Origin: an uncultured Oribacterium sp.
GTDB lineage: Bacteria; Bacillota; Clostridia; Lachnospirales; Lachnospiraceae
Assembly (NCBI GenBank): GCA_937927445.1
Contig: CALAOB010000144.1
Location: 1-46,401, forward strand
Length of the DNA stretch: 46,401 nt
Reading direction: 5' to 3'
This document shows, piece after piece, positions 35,386 to 44,638 of this stretch. The notes beneath the pieces are model-generated. The model was not told the origin of the DNA and did no database searches. It saw only the letters and a list, made by a program, of their open reading frames with translations. The translations under genes and the position numbers were made by a program. Within the stretch, counting starts at the first letter, position 1. Each line of letters starts with the position of its first letter.

Positions 35386-38300
35386 ATGAATACTTATCAA
35401 AATCAGAGCACCTTTACTGTGCCAGAGCAGTACAGGGGACACAACACACTCTGGCGTCCCCAGTCCATCGAGGACATGAATGAACTCACCCAGGATGCCT
35501 GTGGTATCGGCAGCGTCGTGAACATCGACGGCCATCAGGATACGCGCGTCCTGGACGATGCACTGCATATCGTGGAAAAGCTCGAGCACCGCGCCGGTAA
35601 GGACGCGAGCGGCAAGGTCGGCGACGGCGTCGGCATCCTCCTGCAGATCAGCCACAGCTTCTTTAAGAAGGCGGCACTCACGCAGGGCATCCAGCTCCGC
35701 GACGAGCGCGACTACGGTGTCGGTATGTTTTTCTTCCCGGAGGACCAGCTGAAGCGGACCTTCGCGAAGCGTATGTTCGAGGTCATCACCGAGAAGAACG
35801 GACTCCGTTTCCTCGGCTGGCGTGAGGTGCCGGTGCATCCGGAGATCCTCGGTCAGGTGGCGGTCGACTGCATGCCGCATATCCTGCAGTGCTTCATCGA
35901 GCGTCCGGAGGACGCAGAGAGAGGCATCGATTTTGATCGGCGTTTATATGTACTTCGCCGCGAGTTCGAGCAGTCTTCAGAGGATACCTATATCTGTTCT
36001 CTGAGCTCCCGAACCATCGTGTATAAGGGCATGTTCCTGGTAAAGCAGCTCCGTGCCTTCTATGATGACCTGCGTGACCCGGATTACCGGACCGCCATCG
36101 CCATCGTCCACTCCCGTTTCTCGACGAACACCACGCCGAGCTGGGATCGTGCGCATCCGTACCGCATGATCGCCCATAACGGTGAGATCAATACCATCCG
36201 TGGAAACATTGACCGAATGCTCGCCCGCGAGGAGACCATGTCGAGCCCGCTGCTCGAGAAGGACGTGGAGAAAATCTTCCCGGTCGTGGAGCGCAGTGGA
36301 TCCGATTCCGCGATGCTCGACAACACCCTCGAGTTCCTCTACATGAACGGCATCGACCTGCCACTCGCGATGATGATGACCATCCCGGAGCCATGGAAGC
36401 ACAACCGCTTCATGGACCAGAACAAGAAGGATTTCTATCATTATTACGCAACCATGATGGAGCCGTGGGATGGACCGGCGGCGATCCTCTTCTCCGATGG
36501 TGATGTGGTCGGCGCGACCCTCGACCGTAACGGCCTGCGTCCGTCCAGATACTACATCACCGACGACAACCGACTGATCCTGTCATCTGAGGTCGGCGTC
36601 TTAGACATTGACCCGAAGCACATCGTGCAGAAGTCCAGACTCCAGCCGGGCCGTATGCTGCTCGTCGACACGAAGGCGCAACGCATCATCGCGGACGAGG
36701 AGTGCAAGGAGGCCTATGCGGCACGTGAGCCGTATGGTGAGTGGCTCGACCGGAACCTCCTCCACATCGAGGACCTGAAGATCCCGAACCGCAAGATCCC
36801 GACGCACACGCAGGAGATGCGTGACCGTCTCTATAAGGTCTTCGGCTACAGCTACGAGGACGTGAAGTCCGTGATCCTTCCGATGGCGCAGAACGGCATC
36901 GAGCAGACCGCGTCGATGGGCCACGATGTTCCGCTCGCCGTGCTGAGCAAGCAGCATCAGCTTCTGTTCAACTACTTCAAGCAGCTCTTCGCACAGGTCA
37001 CCAACCCGCCGATCGACTCCCTCCGCGAGAAGATCGTCACGGATACGACCGTCTACATCGGCTCCGATGGTAATCTGCTGCAGGACCAGGCCGACAACTG
37101 CCGCGTGCTCGAGGTGGAGAACCCGATCCTCACGGGCGTCGAGCTGATGAAGATCAAGGACCTCAACCAGCCGGGCTTCCGGACCGAGGTGATCTCGCTT
37201 CTCTACTATAAGAACACCTCCCTCGAGAAGGCCCTGGAGCAGCTCAATATCTCGGTCGATCGTGCATACCAGCGCGGCTACAACATCATCATCCTGAGCG
37301 ATCGTGGGGTCGACGAGAACCACGTGCCGATCCCGTCCCTGTTGGCGGTCAGCTCCGTCGAGCAGCACCTCGTCCAGACGAAGAAGCGGACCGCCGTGTC
37401 CCTGATTCTCGAGTCGGGCGAGCCGCGCGATGTTCATCAGTTTGCGACCATCCTCGGCTTCGGTGCGCGTGCCATCAACCCGTACCTCGCCCATGAGTGC
37501 ATCGCTGAGATGATCGACATCGGCATCCTCGATAAGGACTACCATACCGCCATCGAGGACTACAACAAGGCCGTACTCGGCGGTATCGTAAAGATCGCCG
37601 CGAAGATGGGTATTTCGACGATTCAGTCCTACCAGTCCGCGAAGATTTTCGAGGCGATCGGACTGAGCTCTGAGCTGGTGGAGAAGTACTTCACCGGTAC
37701 GGTGTCGAGGGTCGGAGGCATTGGCATCCAGGACATCGCTGACGGCGTCACCTGGCGGCATGACCACGCGTTTGATCCGATGGGGCTTAGTCAGGATACC
37801 GCGCTCGATTCCGTCGGCTTCCACCAGCTGCGCTCGGGCAAGGGCACCGAGGATCACCTCTACGATCCGCAGACCATCATCACACTGCAGCGTTCGGTCC
37901 GGAGCGACGAGGGCGACTACAAACTGTTTAAGGAGTACACCGCACGGATCGACGACGAGCGCCGTCCGCACACACTGCGTGGACTGCTGAAGTTTGCGCC
38001 GCAGAACCAGCCGGTGCCGATCGAGGAGGTCGAGCCGGTCGCGTCGATCGTGAAGCGTTTCAAGACCGGTGCGATGTCCTACGGTTCGATTTCGCAGGAG
38101 GCGCACGAGGCGATGGCCATCGCGATGAACCGTCTCGGCGGCAAGTCGAACACGGGTGAGGGCGGTGAGCATCCGGACCGTTTCGGTACCGAGCGGAATT
38201 CCGCCATCAAGCAGGTGGCGTCCGGTCGTTTCGGCGTAACCAGTGCGTACCTCAACTCCGCCGTCGAGATCCAGATCAAGATGGCGCAGGGCGCGAAGCC

Positions 38301-40002
38301 GGGCGAGGGCGGCCACCTGCCGGGCAAGAAGGTCTATCCGTGGATCGCGAAGACCCGTTTCTCGACCCCGGGTGTGTCCCTCATTTCTCCGCCACCTCAC
38401 CACGATATCTACAGTATCGAGGATCTGGCGCAGCTGATCTATGATCTGAAGAACGCGAACCGCCGTGCCGCGATCGCCGTCAAACTTGTGTCCGAGAACG
38501 GCGTCGGCACCATCGCAAGTGGTGTTGCCAAGGCCGGCGCCCAGGTGATCCTCGTGTCCGGCTACGATGGAGGTACCGGTGCGGCACCGATGACCTCGAT
38601 CCACCATGCGGGTCTCCCGTGGGAGCTCGGTATCACCGAGGCGCACCATGCGCTGATCGAGAACGGCCTTCGTAACCGTGTCAAGCTCGAGACCGATGGT
38701 AAGCTGATGACCGGCCGCGACGTTGTCATCGCCGCACTGCTCGGTGCGGAGGAGTATGGCTTCGCGACGACCGCGCTCGTCTGCCTCGGCTGCATGATGA
38801 TGCGTGTCTGCAACAAGGATACCTGTCCGTTCGGCGTCGCTACCCAGAACGACGCCCTCCGCAAGCGCTTCACGGGCAAGCCGGAGTACGTTATGAACTT
38901 CATGCGCTTCATCGCTCAGGAGATGCGCGAGTACATGGCGGAGCTCGGTTTCCGCACCGTGGACGAGATGATCGGCCGTACCGACTGTCTCACGGTCAAT
39001 GCTTCGGCCGCGCAGGTCACCACGCGCTCGGCAGAGGTGGATCTCTCTGCGATCCTGGATCCGCGCTATGCGGCCCTTCCGGAGGCGGAGCGTCACTTCG
39101 ATCCGAAGCAGGTGTATGATTTCCATCTCGAGAAGACCCTCGATGAGTCGGTGCTTCTCAAGAAGTTTGCCCCGGCCATCGCGAGCGGTCAGCACCACGA
39201 GGAGAAGGTCGAGGTATCGAGCACGAACCGTACCTTCGGTACCATCCTCGGCTCCGAGATCACGGATCACTACGGTATGACGCCGGAGGGCGATACCCTG
39301 CCGGATGATACCTTCGTGGTCGAGGCGTACGGCGGAGGCGGACAGTCCTTCGGTGCCTTCATCCCGAAGGGCCTGACGATCCGTCTCCACGGTGATGCCA
39401 ATGATGGCTTCGGTAAGGGCCTGAGCGGCGGTAAGCTCGTCGTGGTTCCGCCGGAGGCGAGCCCGTTCCGCGCCAGCGAGAACATCATCGTCGGCAATGT
39501 CGCGCTCTATGGTGCGACGGCCGGCAAGTGCTACGTGAACGGTGTCGCCGGTGAGCGTTTCTGCGTTCGTAATTCCGGTGCGACCGCCGTCGCCGAGGGC
39601 TGTGGCGATCATGGTCTCGAGTATATGACCGGCGGACGTGCCGTCATCCTCGGACCGACCGGTAAGAACTTCGCCGCCGGTATGTCCGGTGGTATCGCCT
39701 ACGTCCTCGATATGGATCACTCGCTCTATCTCAAGCTCAACAAGGACATGGTTTCCCTGCTGGAGGTCACCGAGAAGTATGACATCCAGGAGCTGAAGGA
39801 CATCCTCGCGGACTATGTGAAGGAGACGAAGTCGGAGCTCGGCACCGAGATCCTCCAGAACTTCGATATGTTCCTTCCGAGCTTCAAGAAAATCGTGCCG
39901 AACGACTACCAGAAGGTACTGACCGCGGTCAGCCACTTCGAAGAGCAGGGCATCTCCCATGAAAATGCGGAGCTGGAAGCATTTAAGTCGCTTTTTAATT
40001 AA
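35386..40002 (+). CDS. gltB: Glutamate synthase, large (alpha) subunit
   Basis: With GltD it makes two glutamates from glutamine and 2-oxoglutarate. At 1538 aa it has the standard order. An N-terminal propeptide of about 38 residues is followed by the Ntn glutaminase starting at Cys39 (DACGIGSV). A central domain follows, then the FMN synthase domain (around FKTGAMSYGSISQEAH and GEGGEHPDR). The 3Fe-4S cysteines are C1136, C1142 and C1147 (GCMMMRVCNKDTC). The C-terminal beta-helix has repeated G-G patterns. The weak site GTGGAG precedes the ATG. The gene begins directly after the 267-bp palindrome. A 1119-codon open frame on the opposite strand is a by-product of its GC-rich codon use. Confidence 0.97.
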   Translation: MNTYQNQSTFTVPEQYRGHNTLWRPQSIEDMNELTQDACGIGSVVNIDGHQDTRVLDDALHIVEKLEHRAGKDASGKVGDGVGILLQISHSFFKKAALTQGIQLRDERDYGVGMFFFPEDQLKRTFAKRMFEVITEKNGLRFLGWREVPVHPEILGQVAVDCMPHILQCFIERPEDAERGIDFDRRLYVLRREFEQSSEDTYICSLSSRTIVYKGMFLVKQLRAFYDDLRDPDYRTAIAIVHSRFSTNTTPSWDRAHPYRMIAHNGEINTIRGNIDRMLAREETMSSPLLEKDVEKIFPVVERSGSDSAMLDNTLEFLYMNGIDLPLAMMMTIPEPWKHNRFMDQNKKDFYHYYATMMEPWDGPAAILFSDGDVVGATLDRNGLRPSRYYITDDNRLILSSEVGVLDIDPKHIVQKSRLQPGRMLLVDTKAQRIIADEECKEAYAAREPYGEWLDRNLLHIEDLKIPNRKIPTHTQEMRDRLYKVFGYSYEDVKSVILPMAQNGIEQTASMGHDVPLAVLSKQHQLLFNYFKQLFAQVTNPPIDSLREKIVTDTTVYIGSDGNLLQDQADNCRVLEVENPILTGVELMKIKDLNQPGFRTEVISLLYYKNTSLEKALEQLNISVDRAYQRGYNIIILSDRGVDENHVPIPSLLAVSSVEQHLVQTKKRTAVSLILESGEPRDVHQFATILGFGARAINPYLAHECIAEMIDIGILDKDYHTAIEDYNKAVLGGIVKIAAKMGISTIQSYQSAKIFEAIGLSSELVEKYFTGTVSRVGGIGIQDIADGVTWRHDHAFDPMGLSQDTALDSVGFHQLRSGKGTEDHLYDPQTIITLQRSVRSDEGDYKLFKEYTARIDDERRPHTLRGLLKFAPQNQPVPIEEVEPVASIVKRFKTGAMSYGSISQEAHEAMAIAMNRLGGKSNTGEGGEHPDRFGTERNSAIKQVASGRFGVTSAYLNSAVEIQIKMAQGAKPGEGGHLPGKKVYPWIAKTRFSTPGVSLISPPPHHDIYSIEDLAQLIYDLKNANRRAAIAVKLVSENGVGTIASGVAKAGAQVILVSGYDGGTGAAPMTSIHHAGLPWELGITEAHHALIENGLRNRVKLETDGKLMTGRDVVIAALLGAEEYGFATTALVCLGCMMMRVCNKDTCPFGVATQNDALRKRFTGKPEYVMNFMRFIAQEMREYMAELGFRTVDEMIGRTDCLTVNASAAQVTTRSAEVDLSAILDPRYAALPEAERHFDPKQVYDFHLEKTLDESVLLKKFAPAIASGQHHEEKVEVSSTNRTFGTILGSEITDHYGMTPEGDTLPDDTFVVEAYGGGGQSFGAFIPKGLTIRLHGDANDGFGKGLSGGKLVVVPPEASPFRASENIIVGNVALYGATAGKCYVNGVAGERFCVRNSGATAVAEGCGDHGLEYMTGGRAVILGPTGKNFAAGMSGGIAYVLDMDHSLYLKLNKDMVSLLEVTEKYDIQELKDILADYVKETKSELGTEILQNFDMFLPSFKKIVPNDYQKVLTAVSHFEEQGISHENAELEAFKSLFN

Positions 40003-40072
40003 TGAGTGTAGGAGTTTGCATCAGGCAAATTCCGGAACGATATCCAGCAGAGCTATGCTCTGCTCCCGAAGG

Positions 40073-40106
40073 GCTAAAGTCGGGCATCGATAGCCCGACT
40101 TTAGGG
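40073..40106 (+). promoter_or_regulatory. Hairpin in the gltB-gltD gap
   Basis: CTAAAGTCGGGC pairs perfectly with GCCCGACTTTAG. A smaller hairpin (AGCAGAGC-TAT-GCTCTGCT) lies just upstream. There is no T-run, so read-through to gltD is likely; it may set the ratio of the two subunits or protect a processed end. Confidence 0.55.
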
Positions 40107-40148
40107 CCAGTCCCGGGGTTGTAACATAGAGAGATAGAGGGAGTATTC

Positions 40149-41669
40149 ATGGGTAAGGTAACAGGATTTCTCGATTATGCGAGAGAAGAAAATAAAGACG
40201 TTCCGGTAGAGGAGCGTATCAAAAACTTTAAAGAATTTCACATCCCCCTCACGGAGGAGGAGCGTCGGAAGCAGGGCGCGCGCTGCATGAACTGCGGCGT
40301 TCCGTTCTGCCAGTCCGGCATGAAGCTGGCGGGTATGTTCACGGGCTGCCCGCTCCACAATCTCTGCCCGGAGTGGAACGATGAGGTCTACAACGGCCAC
40401 GTCGCCCACGCGCTGAGCCGTCTTCTGAAGACGAACAACTTCCCGGAGTTTACGGGCCGTGTCTGCCCGGCGCTCTGCGAGAAGGCCTGCGTCGAGGGAC
40501 TCGATGACGCGCCGGTGACGACGCACGACAACGAGCTCTACATCATTGAGACCGCCTTCCAGGAGGGCTATATGCAGCCGCGTATCCCGGAGGTCCGTTC
40601 CGGTAAGCGTGTGGCGGTCATCGGTGCCGGTCCGGCCGGCCTCGCCGTGGCCGATCAGCTGAACCACCGTGGCCACAGCGTCACCGTCTTCGAGCGCTCG
40701 GATGAGATCGGCGGACTCCTCATGTACGGCATCCCGAACATGAAGCTCGACAAGTCCGTCATCCGCCGTCGTCGCGCCCTCATGGAAGCGGAAGGCGTCG
40801 TCTTCCGCACCGGTGTGGACGTCGGCCGCGAGACATTGGCCTCTGCAAAGAGCAGCGCCGTCACCGCGGCATCGATCCTCCGGGACTACGACGCGGTCGT
40901 CCTCGCCTGTGGCGCGAAACAGGCGCGCGGGCTGAACGTGCCGTTCATCGAGCAGGCGCACGGCATCCACTACGCGGTCGACTACCTGACGAGCCAGACG
41001 AAGGCCCTCCACGAGCAGGGCGAGCATGCCTTCGGCGTCATCAACGCGAAGGGCAAGCACGTCGTCATCGTCGGTGGTGGCGATACCGGAAATGACTGCT
41101 GCGGCACCGCGATCCGCCAGGGTGCGAAGTCGGTGACCCAGATCGAGATGATGCCGGAGCCGCCGGTGGAACGTGCCGCGTCGAACCCGTGGCCGGAGTG
41201 GCCGAAGGTCCTGAAGGTCGATTACGGTCAGCAGGAGGCCATCCGCGTTTTCGGGCATGACCCGCGCGTCTACGAGACGACGATCAAGGCCATCGAGACG
41301 AAGAAGGACGGCAGCATCAAGGCTGTCATCACCTCGAAGGTGAAGTTCGAGAACCGCCAGATGGTGCTCGTCGAGGGCACGGAGCAGAAGCTCCCGTGTG
41401 ACCTCCTCATCATCGCCGCCGGCTTCACCGGCTGTGAAAGCTACGTCGCCGACGCCTTCGGTGTCGCGCTCACCGAGCGCCACGTCGTGAAGACCGAGGC
41501 GGAGCACTACCATACGGAAAGTGCAGCATCCACCGCCACTGCCGCGAAGATCTTCACCGCGGGCGACATGCACCGCGGACAGTCCCTCGTCGTCTGGGCC
41601 ATCGCCGAAGGCCGCGCCTGCGCAAGCGAAGTCGACGCCTACCTGATGGGCTACAGCTGCCTCGCGTAA
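40149..41669 (+). CDS. gltD: Glutamate synthase, small (beta) subunit
   Basis: A 506-aa flavoprotein that passes electrons from NAD(P)H to GltB through Fe-S centres. N-terminal cysteines (46, 49, 54, 67 and 106, 110, 114) fit two 4Fe-4S clusters. FAD binding is at VAVIGAGPAGLA (~155-166) and the second dinucleotide fold at VVIVGGGDTGND. Two short Ala/Ser-rich stretches (SAKSSAVTAASI and ESAASTATAAK) look like insertions relative to the compact family core. Ribosome site GAGGGAG. A strong terminator follows. Confidence 0.96.
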   Translation: MGKVTGFLDYAREENKDVPVEERIKNFKEFHIPLTEEERRKQGARCMNCGVPFCQSGMKLAGMFTGCPLHNLCPEWNDEVYNGHVAHALSRLLKTNNFPEFTGRVCPALCEKACVEGLDDAPVTTHDNELYIIETAFQEGYMQPRIPEVRSGKRVAVIGAGPAGLAVADQLNHRGHSVTVFERSDEIGGLLMYGIPNMKLDKSVIRRRRALMEAEGVVFRTGVDVGRETLASAKSSAVTAASILRDYDAVVLACGAKQARGLNVPFIEQAHGIHYAVDYLTSQTKALHEQGEHAFGVINAKGKHVVIVGGGDTGNDCCGTAIRQGAKSVTQIEMMPEPPVERAASNPWPEWPKVLKVDYGQQEAIRVFGHDPRVYETTIKAIETKKDGSIKAVITSKVKFENRQMVLVEGTEQKLPCDLLIIAAGFTGCESYVADAFGVALTERHVVKTEAEHYHTESAASTATAAKIFTAGDMHRGQSLVVWAIAEGRACASEVDAYLMGYSCLA

Positions 41670-41683
41670 GCGAAGCATAAAAG

Positions 41684-41731
41684 AACCCGTCCGGAAATTC
41701 AGAAAGCACTCTGGATTTCCGGGCGGGTTTT
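41684..41731. terminator. Terminator between convergent gltD and MATE genes
   Basis: AACCCGTCCGGAAAT pairs with ATTTCCGGGCGGGTT (one G-U), followed by TTTCGTTCG on the plus strand. It ends gltD and may also serve the minus-strand MATE gene. Confidence 0.85.
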
Positions 41732-41741
41732 CGTTCGTTAT

Positions 41742-43082
41742 TTAAACACGGCCTTTTCTGCGAAGCGCGATATAGAAGCCGATGCAGATGAGGGCGCTGA
41801 GGAGGGAGCCGGCGGGGGCAGCGAGGCCCATCGCGTAGAGGCTGTCCGGGAAGAGCTTCGTGGCGAGCCATGCGCCCGGGATGCGGACGAGGATCACCGA
41901 GCAGAGATTATGGATGAAGCTGAGGATCGACAGGCCGGAGGCACTGAAGAAGCCGGAGAACGGGAAGTGAATACCGGCAACCACGCAGTCGAACACGTAG
42001 GTGCACATGTACTGCACCGCGAGCGCCTGCACGACCGGATCCTTCGTGAACAGCGTGAAGAACGGCGCGGAGATGAACTGGAACAGGATCGCGAAGAGGA
42101 GCCCGATGCCGCTGGCGATGCCGACGCCATACCGGAGTGTCTGCCGCGCACGTGCCGGGTCGCCGGCACCGATGGACTGCGCCGCGATCGTCGATACGGT
42201 CGACAGCATGCTGGACGGCACCAGGAAGAGGAAGCTGATCGTTTTCTCGACGATGCCGACCGCCGCCGAGATGTCGACGCCACGCCGGTTCGCGATCACC
42301 GTAATGATCAGAAACGAAATCTGGATGAAACCGTCCTGGCACGCGATCGGGAGGCCAATGCTGAGAATCTGCTGCAGCATCGCCGGGTCCCACCAGGCGC
42401 TGCGATCCGCGCGGGCATGTTTATGAAAAGTTTTCGTCTTCCGGATGCCGACAAGCGCGAACGCCACCGACGCTGCCTGCGCCACAACCGTTGCGAGCGC
42501 TGCACCCGCTGCGCCCAGCTGCATTGGCCCCATGAAGAGGAGGTCGAGCAGGATGTTGAGGGCACAGGCCACGGCGATGAAAAGCATCGGGCTGCGGCTG
42601 TCACCCATGCCGCGGAAAATCGAGCTCAGGATGTTGTACGCGACGATGAAGGGGATGCCGGCGAAGCAGATGCGGAGGTACGCGAGGGCCCCTGGGACGG
42701 CTTCGGGCGGTGTCGACAGCAGCTGTACGATCGGCTGTGTGAGTCCGAGCAGGGCCAATGTTGCGGCCGCGGCGATCATCGTGAAGAGGGAGACGGTGTT
42801 TCCGATCGCGCGTCGGATGCCGTCGTCGTCCTCTGCACCGACGAAGCGGCCGATCATGACGGTGGTGCCCATGGCAAGGCCGACGATCATGACGGTCACC
42901 ATGTGCATGACCTGCGAACCGATCGAAACCGCCGAGATGACATCCGCGCCGTTGAAGCGACCCGCGATGAGCAGATCGGCGAGCCCGTAGAGTGTCTGCA
43001 GGAAGTAGCTCAGCAGATACGGGAGTGAAAACAGGATCATATTATGGAAGAGATCGCCCTTCGCGAGATTGTGTTGAGCCAT
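41742..43082 (-). CDS. MATE-family multidrug/toxin efflux transporter
   Basis: A 446-aa integral membrane protein with about twelve membrane segments in two similar halves. Characteristic pieces are PYLLSYFLQTLYGLADLLIAG near the start, SSIFRGMGDSRSPM (the RGxGD element of MATE proteins) and, in the second half, SIGLPIACQDGF and AAQSIGAGDPARAR. These exporters use a sodium or proton gradient; substrates include cationic drugs, but cannot be read from sequence. GAGGAC precedes the ATG. It is isolated by terminators on both sides, so it is its own transcription unit. Confidence 0.92.
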   Translation of the reverse strand: MAQHNLAKGDLFHNMILFSLPYLLSYFLQTLYGLADLLIAGRFNGADVISAVSIGSQVMHMVTVMIVGLAMGTTVMIGRFVGAEDDDGIRRAIGNTVSLFTMIAAAATLALLGLTQPIVQLLSTPPEAVPGALAYLRICFAGIPFIVAYNILSSIFRGMGDSRSPMLFIAVACALNILLDLLFMGPMQLGAAGAALATVVAQAASVAFALVGIRKTKTFHKHARADRSAWWDPAMLQQILSIGLPIACQDGFIQISFLIITVIANRRGVDISAAVGIVEKTISFLFLVPSSMLSTVSTIAAQSIGAGDPARARQTLRYGVGIASGIGLLFAILFQFISAPFFTLFTKDPVVQALAVQYMCTYVFDCVVAGIHFPFSGFFSASGLSILSFIHNLCSVILVRIPGAWLATKLFPDSLYAMGLAAPAGSLLSALICIGFYIALRRKGRV

Positions 43083-43110
43083 AGGAAGTCCTCGCTTTAT
43101 CTTTGTATAT

Positions 43111-43141
43111 AAAAAATCCGGCAGCCGAAGCTGTCGGATTT
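43111..43141 (-). terminator. Terminator of the ROK regulator gene
   Basis: On the minus strand AAATCCGACAGC-TTCG-GCTGCCGGATTT is followed by a T-run, just upstream of the MATE gene. It ends transcription from the ROK gene. Confidence 0.8.
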
Positions 43142-43237
43142 ATTGTAGTGAATCCCGGAGGATTTGAAAACTAGAACGCGTTTATAGCTGATATAAGATC
43201 GGCCGATGATTTATCTACCAAAGCAAAACCCCTTTTG

Positions 43238-44377
43238 TTATGCTCCCGTCGGAGTCAGAAAATTCTTTACATAATAAAGAGCAGCTCCAATCGCCGGAGT
43301 GTATTGTCCATGATTTCCAACCAGGAGCTGCTCTTCCGACATCTGGAACAAGGAATCCGTGTTGATTTTATCCAAAAGTTCCTGCATATCTTCCTTACGA
43401 AAGTATGGGGCAAGGTAGCCGCTAATGATTACCGGGCTGTCCATTACCAGATTCAGATTCCTGATCGCAAATGCAAGATGTGAAAGATAATTTTGCCAGA
43501 TCTGTATCAGAGTCGGTGTTGGCAAATGGTGGAGTATCTGGAAGAATTCCTTTACAGGCATTCCGGCTGCTTCTTTCAGGGCATTGGCAGAACAGTACGT
43601 TTCCAGACAGCCGTGACCACCACAATAACATTCCGGTCCGTCCGGGTCAATACAGATGTGTTCGATCAGTCCGCTCCGCATATGACTTCCCTGATGTACT
43701 TCATGATTGGTGATGATCGCCCCGCCGAGGTTCGGATTCAGAAGGAAGATCAGAGCGCTGTCAAACTGAGGATGATTCCAGAGTTCCAGATCGGCGGCAG
43801 CCTTGGAATCATGTTCCAGATGACATGGATAAGGAAGCCGTTTTGAAAAATCAGAAAGCTGCATCTGTGTATTGCCCATAACGTCTCCATAAGTAACTGA
43901 AGTTCCGTCCGGAGAGATAATCCCCTGGGTGGCAATGGATATTCCTTCAATTTTTTCGGTATCATAGTTCTGTTCTGTGATAAATTGTCCGATATTTTCA
44001 GAAAGAACATTATAATAATCGTCACTGTTCTCATAAGGGAGTTCAATCGTCTCTGTGGCAATGGCATCACCGTAGAGATTCACTGCTACCATATGGAACA
44101 TATCTTTTAAAATTCCCACACCGATAGAAATACGAAAATCATCTACAATTCTTATGATCTGGGCTTTGCGTCCGCCGGTAGATTCGAAATATCCGTTCCG
44201 GCTGATCAGTCCGTCAGCTTCGAGTTCGTTCAGATTCTGACTGACAGTGGAAAGTCCCATCTGAAGATCCTGAACGATCTGGAGCTTGGAAGTCTCTTTT
44301 TGATGATAAATATATTGGTAAACCTTATCGCGATTAATCTTTTTCAGAGTAATCGTTGTCATTCCTTTTTCTCTCAT
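43238..44377 (-). CDS. ROK-family transcriptional regulator (NagC/XylR type)
   Basis: A 379-aa protein: N-terminal winged helix-turn-helix (~10-70; LQIVQDLQMGLSTVSQNLNEL and STGGRKAQ), then a sugar-kinase-like ROK domain. The zinc-binding cluster CYCGGHGCLETYC is typical. The kinase phosphate-binding signature is not evident, which fits a repressor rather than a kinase. AAAGGAGA precedes the ATG. It diverges from a fructuronate reductase gene, the usual position of a local repressor, so its inducer may be a hexuronate intermediate. Codon use is AT-richer than the genes to the left. Confidence 0.92.
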   Translation of the reverse strand: MREKGMTTITLKKINRDKVYQYIYHQKETSKLQIVQDLQMGLSTVSQNLNELEADGLISRNGYFESTGGRKAQIIRIVDDFRISIGVGILKDMFHMVAVNLYGDAIATETIELPYENSDDYYNVLSENIGQFITEQNYDTEKIEGISIATQGIISPDGTSVTYGDVMGNTQMQLSDFSKRLPYPCHLEHDSKAAADLELWNHPQFDSALIFLLNPNLGGAIITNHEVHQGSHMRSGLIEHICIDPDGPECYCGGHGCLETYCSANALKEAAGMPVKEFFQILHHLPTPTLIQIWQNYLSHLAFAIRNLNLVMDSPVIISGYLAPYFRKEDMQELLDKINTDSLFQMSEEQLLVGNHGQYTPAIGAALYYVKNFLTPTGA

Positions 44378-44399
44378 GCTATTCTCCTTTATCCGCTTA

Positions 44400-44441
44400 T
44401 GCGTGAATCATACGCACAAGATCTGCATTTATTTTAATGCA
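44400..44441. promoter_or_regulatory. Inverted-repeat operator candidates before the ROK gene
   Basis: TGCATT-TATTTT-AATGCA (44424-44441) and TGCGT-GAATCAT-ACGCA (44400-44416) are two dyads within 65 bp upstream of the ROK start, in the divergent ROK-uxuB region. Either could be the regulator's binding site; no known NagC consensus is matched. Confidence 0.4.
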
Positions 44442-44523
44442 AATAAGTTAGCAACACAAGAATTTACAGGTGCTTTGTGATAAATGCATAAAAATATATG
44501 ATAAGAAGTGTATTTTTTGTCAA

Positions 44524-44553
44524 TGGACAAATACATGGCATGCGATTTATACT
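44524..44553 (+). promoter_or_regulatory. Probable uxuB promoter
   Basis: TGGACA (44524-44529), 18-bp spacer, TATACT (44548-44553). ACTTA-10-TAAGT, a small dyad, lies downstream at 44563-44582 and could be an operator. Confidence 0.5.
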
Positions 44554-44638
44554 ACACTTACAACTTAGATATAAGCGTAAGTCAAAAATGCAACTAAAAC
44601 AAGAAAGAACAAAAATGTAAATAAGAGAGGAAGAAAAC

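Noticed and set aside
36601..39960. 1119-codon open frame on the minus strand opposite gltB, with similar long antisense frames opposite glnS (9777-11618), gltD (40101-41678) and the MFS gene (8275-9516)
   Set aside because: These come from GC-rich, strongly biased codons of the real genes. They have no ribosome sites, family motifs or sensible composition.
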